From assembly GCA_964036195.1 (NCBI GenBank), contig OZ038450.1, positions 33,807,197 through 33,871,196 of the forward strand: a DNA stretch of 64,000 bases, in the 5' to 3' direction. The translations under genes were made by a program, and so were the position numbers. This document shows positions 31,201 to 41,328 of the stretch, piece after piece; within the stretch, counting starts at the first letter, position 1, and every line of letters starts with the position of its first letter. The notes under the pieces are model-generated. The model saw nothing but the letters and a program-made list of their open reading frames with translations. It had not been told where the DNA came from and searched no databases. Origin of the DNA: Sphaerolaimus hirsutus. Taxonomy: Eukaryota; Nematoda; Chromadorea; Monhysterida; Sphaerolaimidae.

Positions 31201-34200
31201 ACACAAAATGCACACTGCCCAACCATTTTACAGAAGTTTACAAAAAATCCATTCCAAAACATTGCATCTTTGGTATTGGTCTTGTTATTGTTGGTACATT
31301 ACATACCACATTTCAAAACACATGCCTAGCATGTGGGCAAACTTAACTAAACTATCATATTTCCTCCAATGGTATTAATTGTAGAGAACCACAAAACCCG
31401 ACCGAAGGTCGGAGAGAATCCTGCTAGTCAAAAAACAACGGGTGGCGGACCTCGCGTGGACAGCGATTTTTTCAAAAAAAACTATTCATTTATACGGCGA
31501 CCCACACTCAGGTGGGTCGCCGACCTTCCCCAGCCCGTATATAGTAGTGGGTGGGTTTCGAGTATATGCCCTCAAAATTTCGAATAAATCCCCCCACTAC
31601 AACTGGAGATATGGCGTCCGGCACCGACTCAGAATTTGGGTGGCGGACCTGGCGTGCACCCTGTTTACTTTTAAACGTTTAAAACAAACGTTTTTTAATT
31701 AAAAAAAACATCGGCCAACCCTAACAGTGACTTGGGGCCACTCCAAGACTCTGTAAAATGTCCTGTAATATGTCATTGTGTTGCAGTGTCATTGAAAATG
31801 CCCTGGAAAGTGGCAACTCGGTTGCCATTTTACTGGGTATTTTACATGACATTTGACATTTTACATGAATTTTACACTAATTTTAACACTATGCATGGTA
31901 TTTGTCAATTTACAGTGTCTGGAAGTGGCCATAGTTGTTCTTAGTTATGACTCCATGTCTTGATCGCTTACGCCGGCCAAATGCCAATTATTACTAACGC
32001 ATGTCACGCTTAAAAAATGTAAAATTATATCATAGATGTTAATACATGAATGCAAAACACAATCAGCACATTGTTTATACACATTAGTGTTTCATAACTA
32101 GGTACTGTTCTTAGCCTATAAAAATATGAAGTGAATCCCTGCCAGGGTAGCAAGAAAACTGGGATTTGTAGATCAGAATAAAAACTATGATTTTTCTGGA
32201 TCGACATTGAAGTATTCAGACTGAAAATACCAACATTTGTCGGGATTATGGCTTATTTTGAAAAACTGTTTTTACACCACAGAAACTATTTCACCCACAA
32301 ATCCGGAAATCGAGTTAGGTCCGGAAACGTCATCTGGGGCTACTTCCGCAGATTTTTAATGATTTTCCATAAATTTTTTGACCTCACATGCCCATATGGC
32401 AACGTGCCAAATTTGACATTTTTGGGGAAAAATGCAAAAAAATTTGGGCAAGAAGTCGACAAGTCCACTTAGTTTTGGGCTAAAAGGCGACAAGTCCATC
32501 CTCGTCATCCTTTTTATGGGGAAAAAACGCAAGAAATATGATAAGTCCATCATGGACACCGATTTCTAAAAGCCGACAAGTGCATAAATTTCCCATAAGG
32601 GAGGAGCAACGCGGGCGGGAACAAAAATGTTCTCGCGTGCAAGAAGGCGACAAGTCCATTTCCCTCCCAAGAACAGTTTTGTTCTGTCCGAATGGAATTT
32701 TATGGACACCCCATTTTTCACATATACGTTGAGATTAGGGGCAGGCTGGCCGCGAGTGTTCCGCGCGTGAAAAACACCGTGCTAAAACAAACGCGCGGAA
32801 CCTATTTTTGTTGCGCGCATAGAGAATGCAACCGCGCGCTTATGTGCTGACCAGCCATATGGGCACAAAAAGACGACGTGTCAACGCGCGGAACTTATGG
32901 AGGTCAAATCGACCAGGCGCGCGGAAACGTTTTTTTTAGCACACAAACCAGGGACGTATCCAGGATTTTTGAGCGGGGGGGGGCTGCTTGTCTACGGAGG
33001 CCGGCGAGGGGGGGGGGGCTCAGCCCCCCCCCCTAAAATTTTAGCTACATAGTGGCTGAATGGCGCCATGGCGCTGGCGCCATTAGTAGGCGCCACCCCA
33101 TGGCGCCATTGGCGTTGGCGCCAGCGCCATGAAACGCTGTATATGTATGTAAATATACATACAAAACAGCAAAAAGCACAAAATTGAGTGGATTTATAAC
33201 GATTTGCTGCCACGTGTAGCAAATCTGATGATAATGCCTTATCTTTGGTGAGAATGCGCGCTTGCGCGCAAAATTTTCCATGCTGACGTTGAAAAAGTCG
33301 CATTTTCCGGTCACTTTCTGGTCTCGCCCCGGGAGGGGGGGGGGCTGCAGCCCCCCCCGCCCCCCCCCTGGATACGGCCCTGACACAAACAGATTCTACG
33401 TGTTCGCAAAACGAACACGTAATGAAAATCACCCGGGCTGCAGCTTCCAAAGTAATTTTTGGGTAGTTTTTTTTAAAAGGCCACACATTCGGAACTGCAT
33501 ATTTACATGAATTCTCTACCGATTTTGATGTTTGAGCACTTAAAATGATCAGAATATTGTGGTGAATCTCAAATGATGCAATTGTAAAAATATATTGTGA
33601 CACTTGATTTTCATTGTTTCTAATGAGTGTGATGACTTCAAAAAATCTGAATAATGAACCAAAATGTAGACATTTTTTCATCATAATATTTTGTTTTTAT
33701 AATGCAATAATTAATTGCGAAATTTGAAACAAAATGCCTAAGTTATAGCTCCTGCGATAATTTTCTGCGTGTCGAAATGATTTGTTTTGCACGCAGACGT
33801 TGCCTGTTATGCGCGCGCCACTTTTGTGCGCGCACAGAGCTGCGTCTGTTGTGTGTCTGCGCGCGCGTCAGGCTACCTCAGTCCGTGTCATTGCGCGGAA
33901 CAAGTGTCCACCCAATTTTTTTTTGTGCGCTTGCGTGCGGAAACGCACGTGCGGAACTCTCGCGGCCAGCCTGATTAGGGGCTGAAAATTTGACGCTTTA
34001 TTGTCAACAAATGGAACTTAATGGAAAGCATGAGATAGCCAAATTGGACACGCACAACGGGCCTGGAATTGGGTTTGAAACTTAAAATGCGATTTTACTC
34101 AAAATCGCATTTTGTGGACTTGTCGACTTTTAGAATTAGACGCCTAAACTGTATAGGTAAATAGACAGCGCAATAAAAGCCACCCTGAAGCCAGGCTTCG

Positions 34201-37200
34201 ACTCGAAAAGCGTTTGCGTGTCCTCGTTGCTGCCATATTCAGTGATGCGAGCTGGCCACTCGTGCGTCAGCGCCACGTCCACGCGCACGCCGCTCAGCTG
34301 CCGCAGTCTGCAATGTATGCGAATAAGTTTCCGTCCCATCGAAGAAATAACTGTTTTTCGAATTGATTATTTTAATAGTTGAAAAAAAGTCTTTTTAACA
34401 CTAGACATTTGGAGAATTTTTGGCCTTTATTTTCACCGTCTATTTAGTTAGGTTTCACTTATTTATTGAACTCTTTTGGATACAGGCTGTCTAGTATGGG
34501 GAGCGCTACAGAAGGTCAACTACAGGGGAACTTCAACTTTCATCTCTCTTTCAGACATGTCAACTAGGTAGAGGTCGGGTAAACGTTGTTTTTTAAGAAC
34601 ACCAACAACGAAGCCGTTTTTCAAATAGCAGCTAACATTTTCGGTACTTATTGGCGCACCGCACACTGAAATTTTGCGTTCAGCGTTCGAACGTTTTTGC
34701 ACGCTGAACTACAAACGCTGAAATCAATATCTACAGAACAATGCGTTTTTGAAGCATAAAAATGCAGCTCGCATGCCAATTACGCGAATATTGCAAATTC
34801 CGAATTGTTTTACGCTTCAAAAATGTTAGGTTCTTGAGATTTAGATTTCAGCATTTGTAGTTCAGCGTGCAAAAACGTTCGAACGCTGAACGCAAAATTT
34901 CAGTGTGCGGTGCGGCAATCACTACGTATTTACAATTTTTTTGCAAAAAAAAAACATTTAAAAAACAGATCTAACAAAATTTATGTGTGTGTTTTTTTAA
35001 ACGGAGACCGTTTTTTGGAGAACGTGTCACGGAGAACGTTTTTAGCATCCCTCGGGTGTGGATTTGGGGCAGAGCAGACGCACCTGAACACATCGGCCGC
35101 TCTTATATGATAGACGCTCTTCAGAGTGTCTTTGTCGAAGGGAGGGCGTTCGAAGTGCCGCGTGTGCAGCCCCTTGCCGCGCGTGCCCGAGCAGCCGGCC
35201 ATGCGCAGCCCGCCCACCAGCACGCTGCCCGCCCAGCCCAGGGCCACTCCCACACCCTGCAAAAAGCCCTGGCAAATGTAAAATGTCATGCAAAATGCCC
35301 TGCAAAATTGCAACCGAGTTGCCATTTTGCAGGGCATTTTACATGACATTTGACATTTTACAGGGCTTTTTACCGGGTCTGGGAGTGGCACCAGGTAGTA
35401 CATGTTGGGCGCCACCCAGCCTGCGCTTTTGAACATTGACATTGTTTGATAAATAAATAATTACCACTAGGAACGCTGTAATTAAGCTGTAGAAGCAGAA
35501 AAGCGAAAAAAATGCTAACAATAGGAGAACATCGTTAAAAATGATTATATTAGGTTGTAAACTAATGAAGTGTCTTTTTTCGCCATCTCATACAAATATA
35601 CATTTGTGCTTTCCATTGTGTTGTACGTTGACCGATTTTGATGCCATTTGAGTATTTGTGGTTTGGGGTCTGGGCTATGATGAAATGTTTTTGTTTGCTC
35701 AAATAATCCCCCAGTCCCGAGATAAGGGGGGTCTATAAAAAGGTGGTCATTTTATGTGGCCAATATGCACATTGACTTTGAAGCTTAATAACTCAGCCAT
35801 TTCTGGGCCGATTCGGATCGTTCAACACTTAAAATAACCAGGACAATCCGCAGATTCAATTTTTGTTGTCGAGTTAGTGATGTCTTAATCCCGTATGCCG
35901 ATTTGACCCGGTTTTTTAACATGAAAAATAATCGTAATTAAAATTTTTCAAGACGATTTTTTTGAAGTTGCTATCATATACTATAGACAAAAAGAATAAA
36001 TCTGGCCCAAAAATTATTTCAATATCTCTCTCCAGTCAAAAGTTATATCACTTTAAACATTCGCCTCCCAACAATAAATAGAAAAATCTGCATGACGAGC
36101 AAATGCATGTGACTTCAGAAATCCATATCTCGGCCATTTCTCAGCCAATTTCCACCAATGAACACTTAAAACGATCAGAAAAACCTGTAAGTTCCATATT
36201 TATGCTCAGGTTATCTGTATTCATCGTTCTTGATTAGTTATTTACATGTATGGGCGGCAGAAGTTTAAAGTTCTATTACTTTTGATTGGAAAGATATATT
36301 GAAATAATTTTTTGGTATATGAATCCCCATTGTCTAAAGTATATGATAGCATGTTTAGAAAAATTTATTTTTGGTGTTTAAAAACTGGTTCAAATCGACA
36401 TACGTAATTTAGACATCACTAATCCGGCCACAAAAATGGAATCTACTGGTTGTGCTGATCATTTTAAGTGTCGAACGATCCAAATTGGCCCAGAAATGGC
36501 TGAGTGAGTAAGGTTCAAAGTGAATGTGTAGATCGGCCATGCAAAATGACCACCTTTTTATAGACCCCCCTTATCTCGGGACTGGGGGATTATTCGAGGA
36601 AACAAAAACATCGCCTCATAGCCCAGACCCCAAACCCCAACATACTCAAATGGCATCAAAATCGGTCAACGTACAAAAGAATGTGGGATGCACAAATGTA
36701 TATTTGTATGAAATCGAAAAAAGACACTTCATTAGTTTACAACCTAATTTAAGCAGATATGTAGCAGAAAATAGGCAATAAGGCACATGAAAGAATTATT
36801 TGAGGATGAAAATTGGTAAGAGGGTTGGGATAAGGGTAGGAAAAAAATCAATTTTTTTAAACGCCTTGATTTTTTTTAAAATATGATTTTTAAAAATAAA
36901 ATCAGATATTTTTAAAATCACCCAAAATGGGGGTATAGAGAAAAAATATATGTATGTTTAGTATCAGGCAATGTATTTTATGTCTATTGTGGTCATATTA
37001 TGACTGTGGAGTCATGGAATAGCATTATAAGTAGCGATTTCTTTCAAAAATATCCATTTTACGTCGACTTATTACGTATATCGCCTTTTGTCAAATGTTC
37101 GTGACTTCAAGTGAAGTTCAGCATGGAATAGTGCCTAAATAAGGTTGTAAGAGAAGGCTAATACATTGACAGTGATGTCACACACTGTAGAAGTTTGTGG

Positions 37201-39176
37201 GAGCACATTGGTTTGATATTACACTAACATATCACGGCTTATTGTGCCTACACACACTCGTTTTCACCGTGACTTCGTGTGAAAACTGAAATTTTTAAAA
37301 ATGCAAATTTATGAACATGGTTGAATGATTTTTTTAAAATTCAATTTGAATTCAAATTAATAAAACTTAAAATTTGAAATTTGATAACTAAAACACACAT
37401 AGCATACAGTCAGGGACGTATCCAGGATTTTGGAGCGGGGGGGGCTGCTTGTTTACGGGGGCCGGCGAACGGGGGGGGGCTCAGCCCCCCCCCTACAAAT
37501 TTTCCCTGTATAGGGACGGAAAGGCGTTTTGGCGCCAGCGCCATGCAAAGGCGCCACGCCATGGCGCTATTGGCGTTGGCGCCAGCGCCAGGAACCACTT
37601 TATATGTATGTAAATAGGCATACATATACACGAAATTCGCAAAAAATGTGTTCATTTCCAAGGATTTTGGTTTAAAGGGGCTAATCCGCTGAAAATACAA
37701 TGCATGGGGAAGAAATTGCGCGCTTGCGCGCAAAATTTTTAGGAAACATCGAAAATATTTAGGAAAAGTTGCATTTTCCGGGACTTTTTTGATCTCACCC
37801 CGGGAAGGGGGGGGGGGGGCTGCAGCCCCCCCGCCCCCCCTGGATACGTCCTTGCATACAGTAAGAGTAGGCTGGATGTCACCATGTCGCCATTTCAGTT
37901 TTCACACATGTCACGGTGAAAACTAGTGTGTGTAGGGCCATTATCACATGGTAACATAGATAAATGGAAGATTTTACACTTAAAATCACCCAAAACCCAT
38001 GAAAACACCACAAATGGTAATATGTATGAGAAATTGCGCGCTTGCAAGCAAAAAAAATGCAAAATACCTAGTGCAAGTCTACCAGAAATTTTGCCTTTTG
38101 ATTTTTTAAAATAAAAATCAGTTTCCACCCTTTGATTTAAAAAAAAATCAGATTTTTTTATTAAAAAAATCAGTTAAAAAAAATCAAGTGCCAACCCTAG
38201 TTGGGATTATTGAGCAGATTGAGGAATAGAGAGCCATATTGAACACACTTTTAACAAAATTTATCAAAAATTGCTCCAGACAGCTGGCAGATTGGGGGGC
38301 GGTTCAGGGGATAGCAGCAAAAAAGTGCCTTCAGATAGATAGCTAACTGGAGCCTTGGGCGATAACTCTCCAACTACCCTACCAGAGCTGCACAAGCCAC
38401 CAACCTCCGTAAGGCAATTCCTGCATAAAACCAGACGCCTCGTGATTTCCACCGACAAAAATCGTCAGAATCGGGGCAGTGGCCTCGCCGGAGTAATACT
38501 TGTAGAATGTCTCTAAACGACGATATTCCTCCGGGCAAGCCATGGTCCACAGATCGCTGTAGTTTCGAACCGCCTGCAAAAAAAAACACAATAGTTTCAA
38601 TCGTCTTGTGTTTCCTAGGGAGCGAAACGACTTTAAAAACATCGGCCATCCCAAGTATTGACTGTAGAAAATACAAAGTTGGTCGGGTGCCAATTCCGCA
38701 AACCTTCGAAAATTGACAACTGGGAAGTGATAAGGACACTTACTTTTAAGTGACTGATACCGTAGAAACTTTACTTATCAGTTACGGTTGGATAAAACGT
38801 TTTTTCAACGGTCTGGTAAAAAAGACATTTTTATATCACCAAAAAGGCGGTACTAAAAATCTATCTGTTGCGACCTCCGGACCAAGTAAAATACATTTTA
38901 AAGTTTCAAATGTCATGCAAAGTGTCAAAAGTCATGTAAAATTTGAAGCAAACGTAAAATTCTACTTTTTTGGTGTTTGTTAGTCATTTTGCAGGGCATT
39001 CTACAGGGTGCGGACTTGGCCGTGTGCCAAGGCACCTGGAAGTCGCCGCAACAGAGGAGCACGTCGGCCCGGCAGCCCCTGTGCGCCTGCATCTGCGCCA
39101 GGGCAGCGTAGAACACGTCCAACTGCCCGTGGCCGCAGCCCACCACCGCCACTCGCAACGGCCGCCGCTCGTCTGC
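22202..39176 (-). CDS. DBR1: RNA lariat debranching enzyme
   Basis: Metallophosphoesterase that cuts the 2'-5' bond of excised intron lariats in the nucleus. Exons (high to low): ~39158-39036, 38573-38405, 35420-35374, 35256-35084, 34307-34184, 25864-25717, 23880-23798, 23429-23320, 22974-22824, 22620-22531 and 22396-22202. Phases agree throughout, giving about 470 aa without the extreme N-terminus. Motifs: [51 protein letters not shown] (usual family form is SHDWP) and WFSAHLH, so the metal ligands are present. C-terminal DBR1 domain: [35 protein letters not shown]. No ATG opens exon 1 (the frame reads TTG-CGA-GTG), so the start codon is on an unseen upstream exon. The last exon and its stop are the least certain part. 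The long acidic tail of vertebrate DBR1 is missing. Intron 7 is a whole introner and intron 3 an unusual one. Confidence 0.93.
23110..23295. mobile_element. Degraded introner-family copy in DBR1 intron 8
   Basis: Terminal sequences GGCACCGAGTGGCATTCCCG and TTTACAGGCTTCCGGCGTACC are recognisable. The gene's donor AG|GTAAAA (23319) and acceptor CTCACAG (22975) are outside it. Confidence 0.55.
23433..23797 (-). mobile_element. Introner copy forming DBR1 intron 7
   Basis: Exon 7 ends GCTGGCCAG and the element begins GTGCCAATACCGCAC. It ends GTGCGGTATTAGCC, followed by CCAG as acceptor. CTG (plus strand) stands at 23430-23432 and 23798-23800. The intron is 368 nt and joins [13 protein letters not shown] in phase 0. 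The interior is larger than in other copies and carries a decayed internal insertion. Confidence 0.85.
24196..24958. mobile_element. hAT-like element made of GGTCCC arrays, 8-bp TSD
   Basis: Begins TAGGGTTCAAACGGGACC and ends GGTCCCGTTTGAACCCTA. Perfect duplications TGGGTTAC lie at 24188-24195 and 24959-24966. Both flanks are CCGGTCCCGGTCCC hexamer arrays; the centre (about 24400-24730) is unique AT-rich DNA. The first 12 terminal bases equal those of the CGATAT element at 12422. Confidence 0.9.
25310..26236. repeat. Inverted repeat pair (~350-bp arms) bracketing DBR1 exon 6
   Basis: The left arm runs from about 25310 to 25671 and the right arm from about 25886 to 26236 in reverse complement. 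Shared blocks include GCATAATGTGTCTATAA, GGAATGGGCCCTAG, AGCTAGATAGCTAGGCAATT and CCAGGGATAGATAGATAGCT. The 214-bp loop contains exon 25864-25717, which encodes the WFSAHLH metal-binding motif. Similar sequence, more decayed, occurs at 23890-24040. Confidence 0.8.
26650..26830. repeat. GGTGCCCAAGTA minisatellite, copy 1
   Basis: About 12-18-bp units on CCGGTGCCCAAGTACG, inverted in the middle (about 26758). A sister array is at 27310-27505. It lies in a block (26646-27511) that splits the left arm of a larger palindrome. Confidence 0.7.
26885..27205. mobile_element. Two adjacent introner-family bodies
   Basis: 26885-27045 carries ATGTCATGAAAAGTGTCAAA, the central GCAAAATGGCAAC palindrome and TTTTACAGGGTCTGCG. 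27074-27205 starts GGTGCCAGTCGTAAATCCTG and repeats almost the same interior, then breaks off. These are two insertions, or a local duplication, of the same subfamily. Confidence 0.6.
27512..28416. repeat. 905-bp palindrome centred at ~27964
   Basis: GTACACGACACCCCCCACTA at 27512 mirrors 28416. TATACCAC at 27679 mirrors GTGGTATA at 28248. Both pairs give the same centre. The left arm resumes at 26600-26645 beyond an 866-bp insertion. Confidence 0.75.
28630..30524. repeat. ~116-bp satellite with TTAGGGGCTGAGTT minisatellite borders
   Basis: From about 28880 to 30385 a unit of about 116 bp recurs some 12-13 times. Landmarks are ACATTACCATAACCCTGAAA, TTTCAAATTGTGAAATGATG and GTGGGTTTCTGATTGCACTG. 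It is bordered on both sides by short GAGTTTATGGGAGTTTCC / AAATTAGGGGCTGAG units (28680-28870 and 30390-30520). Confidence 0.8.
30525..31000. repeat. ~30-bp G-rich minisatellite GGGGGTGCCATTTTTGGGG
   Basis: About 15 imperfect units of GGGGGTCCCCAGGGGGTGCC plus ATTTTT. It reads open in one frame only because of the period, so it is not called a gene. Confidence 0.8.
31732..31935. mobile_element. Introner-family copy beside the hAT composite
   Basis: GGGGCCACTCCAAGACTCTGTAAAATGTCC on the left (as two adjoining blocks) and CAATTTACAGTGTCTGGAAG on the right, with the central CAACTCGGTTGCCATTTTAC palindrome. No clear CWG duplication was found. Confidence 0.65.
32948..33382. mobile_element. 'CAGGGACGTATCCAGG' TIR element
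   Basis: Begins CAGGGACGTATCCAGG and ends CCTGGATACGGCCCTG, with G/C tracts and GGCGCCATGGCG palindromes. It is inserted in the larger CTTGTCGACTTTTAG-type element that occupies about 32300-34145. Confidence 0.7.
34545..34912. repeat. Fold-back element in DBR1 intron 4
   Basis: GCACACTGAAATTTTGCGTT at about 34660 and AACGCAAAATTTCAGTGTGC at about 34890 are inverted. So are TTCGAACGTTTTTGCACGCT and its complement, with a 100-bp loop. Confidence 0.75.
35242..35391 (-). mobile_element. Introner copy in DBR1 intron 3 with CTG target and exonised ends
   Basis: A 150-bp element: GTGCCACTCCCAGACCCG at the 5' end, GGTGTGGGAGTGGCC at the 3' end, flanked by CTG (35394-35392 and 35241-35239, minus strand). 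No AG is available at the 3' boundary. Inner sites CCG|GTAAAA (35373) and TTTTTGCAG|G (35257) bound a 117-nt intron. Splicing there keeps 12 extra codons (VPLPDPGVGVAL) between MYYL and GWAG. The entire element is also free of stops in the gene's frame. Confidence 0.8.
35553..36752. mobile_element. 1.2-kb mariner-ended fold-back element in DBR1 intron 2
   Basis: Ends TTAGGTTGTAAACTAATGAA and TTCATTAGTTTACAACCTAA are perfect inverses of the mariner TIR type and abut TA. The arms are complementary for hundreds of bases (AATAATCCCCCAGTCCCGAG near 35703 and its complement near 36580). No transposase remains. Confidence 0.75.
36832..38199. mobile_element. hAT-like element with AAAAAATCA arrays, 8-bp TSD
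   Basis: Begins AAGGGTAGGAAAAAAATC and ends CAAGTGCCAACCCTA. Perfect duplications GTTGGGAT lie at 36824-36831 and 38200-38207. Subterminal arrays of AAAATCAG-type units flank a centre that holds another hAT-like MITE (about 37245-37945) and the element at 37411. Confidence 0.8.
37411..37856. mobile_element. 'CAGGGACGTATCCAGG' TIR element, nested
   Basis: Begins CAGGGACGTATCCAGG and ends CTGGATACGTCCTTG, with G/C tracts. It is nested within the hAT-like element at 36832-38199. Confidence 0.75.
38867..39035 (-). mobile_element. Introner-family copy abutting the DBR1 exon 1 donor
   Basis: Exon 1 ends GACTTCCAG and the next bases are the element's GTGCC. Its terminal repeat is AAGTCCGCACCCTGTAGAATG after a short insertion. 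CTG (plus strand) stands at 38864-38866 and 39036-39038. The intron's acceptor is far beyond the element (TTTTTGCAG at 38574), so the element supplies only the donor of a longer intron. Confidence 0.7.
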
Positions 39177-39208
39177 GTCTGTGTTCGGAGACTTTCCGTT
39201 AACGGGTT

Positions 39209-39700
39209 CCAGTCAAGCACCCTGCAAAGTAGAGTGTCAAGTGTCATGTACAGTGCGCGCAGATATTTTGCTTTGCATGCGCCGGTCCGCATAAGCTCCG
39301 CCCACTTTGGTGTGAATGCCCGCGAGCGCTAAGCACGCATTTTCGGTCAGGCGTGTCACTTTTGTGTGTGGCTCAACAATGAAGTTATATCTTATATTTC
39401 ACAGGGAACGCACATATTTTGAGGTGCAGAGAGGTATTTTCGCTATATAGATGGTTATATACCTATTTTTAGCCTATTTTATTTAATCGATTTCGATACA
39501 AGTTTCGGCCGGCTGTTTTTGGCTGGCTGCCGAGTTCCCGTACGGGTTCTCTTCGTCTGGTCGTTTAGATGGCCGTAAAATAAATAAAAAACAGAAATTT
39601 CTGCGCGCACTGAAGTGTAAACTTAGTATAAAATTCTTGTTCTTCTGAATTTAGACATTTTAGATAACACTTGACACTTTACTGGGTTGACTGCAACCTG
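39209..39700 (-). mobile_element. Introner-like element upstream of DBR1 exon 1
   Basis: Ends GGTTCCAGTCAAGCACCCTG and GGGTTGACTGCAACCTGG resemble the family. Inner TTTGCAGGGTG and CAGTAAAGTG provide splice-like signals. It lies where the missing first DBR1 intron is expected. Confidence 0.5.
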
Positions 39701-41325
39701 GTAAGATGATGCTTGAAGAATGCTACCGTATTTTGAAAAATGTAGAATGTAGAACTGAAATCAATGTATTGAGAAGTAAATTATAGGTGAATCGACGAAA
39801 ATATCGCTACAAAAACTGGCGTATATATATCCACTGGGGCTCCAATATTCAGCGGGCAATTTTCGGTTTTCGCATGCAAAATCTTTACCTCTTCAAATCC
39901 TGTTTTCCCACATTTCATTTGTCAGATTTCAGGTTTCTTGCTGGAGACTTTTGCCTTGTGCTTTACCGACAACTCATTTTTATACACTAAAATAAACACA
40001 AAAATATCGCACCATCTGTTTTGTTGCCGCTACTGCAGTTTTCCTCCCCCGTTCGATTTTGATCATTCTGTATGCAATCTGACGCCATGGCGTAAAAATT
40101 GAAAAGACCAGAAACACGGATTTCGAAATAGCTTTTTCTTTTTTTGTGGAAATCATTTTTTGGATACATAGATTTTATTCAAATAATCGCTTCGCTAGGT
40201 AGTTTTCGCTTCCACTTCTCTCAAACAGCGAAGACGATTCGCATAAACGAAAAATAGAGATGTTCCAAAGGCCCAGCGCACACTAGTTACAATGACGTCG
40301 GGTGTCAACTGAGCCGACTGGTTTCCATTCACATTATAAACAGTTGAAGCGTCGCCGAACCAATATTAATTCCTTTTCACATTGCCGCATGCGCACTTGA
40401 AAATAGTTCTGCGACCTGTCAACTAAATTCTGAATTGACATAGAAACCAGTTGACATAAAGTGTATGTAGCGCAATTAGTAACAATTTCTGATCGTAGGA
40501 GGTCGGATTTTGGATAGACGACAATTGGGGACTTCCATTTCAAAAGTTCACAAGCGGCAAATCCAGAAAAATCGAGTTAAGCGTGGATTGCACGTATAGT
40601 TTTTCACATTTTAGGAAAAAAATTAGCTTTATAGGCCATTTCGTTCCCGAGATATTTTACAGTGGTACCGGATTTCAGAAAAATCACGATTTTCATATCA
40701 AAAGTTCACATATCCATGACCAGTGCCCTATGAAAAACAGGACTTTCATTTAGAAAATGCATAAATCCATCTCAGACAGCCGGAGTTTCTTCTTCTTAAT
40801 ACTAATAGGGGCGGGAGGCTTGGGTCACTGCCAAAAAATCCAGCACACACAACTTACAAGCTGACTTAGGGAGTTGCCAGAGTCAACTTGTGGTAGAAGG
40901 GGAATTGGGTCCAAGTAAAAAATTGAATTGCTCCCTGGTCCTAGGGAACAATGGAGCTATTAGCTACAAGTTCACTGAGTTTCCAGAGTCAACTTGTATC
41001 AGTAAATTGAATTGGTTCCTGGTAGAAAATTGAATTGGTTCCTGCTCTTAGCTAAGGAAATTCTTGCTTCCTACAATTTTGAACTTGGACAACCCCCCAT
41101 CCTACGCACTGGGGGCCACTGGTCGGGAACACCCCCTACATAAAAATACAATCCCAATATAGGAAGTAGAACCCTATATTGAGTCTAGGTGCAGACCCAA
41201 GTGGGTCTGACTTTAGCTCTGGCTGTCCAGGGAGCTGGTTTTATACTGGGTGGGTGAGAGAGGTAAGAGCAGTTACACTAACACAGTGGGCGGAGCCTGC
41301 AAGCAAGCTGCTTTCAGGGGGCAGT
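39701..41325. other. Intergenic region between DBR1 and the satellite
   Basis: No exon recognised. A MITE with CGCACACTAGTTACAATG and TGTATGTAGCGC ends lies at about 40270-40475 and is the uninterrupted relative of the one around 17770-18175. 40860-41100 holds short repeats of TTGAATTGGTTCCTGG and GAGTCAACTTGT type. Confidence 0.5.
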
Positions 41326-41328
41326 CCC

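Larger units (their letters stand above)
26281..31723. mobile_element. 5.4-kb hAT-like composite in DBR1 intron 5, 8-bp TSD
   Basis: Begins TAGAGTTGGAAAAA and ends GGCCAACCCTA. Duplications ACAGTGAC lie at 26273-26280 and 31724-31731. Inside is a second TIR unit (26346-31663) with CAGGGTGCACGCCAGGTCCG ends and arms of about 300 bp. That unit encloses a further palindrome, minisatellites and a satellite. No transposase frame was seen, so movement would need proteins from elsewhere. Confidence 0.75.

Noticed and set aside
33045-33684. 230-codon minus frame near 33 kb
   Set aside because: Spans G/C tracts and TIRs of a repeat shared with three other loci; not a gene.
34981-35442. A single 153-aa exon of DBR1
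   Set aside because: The middle is an introner that merely lacks stops; family alignment requires its removal, although retention cannot be excluded.
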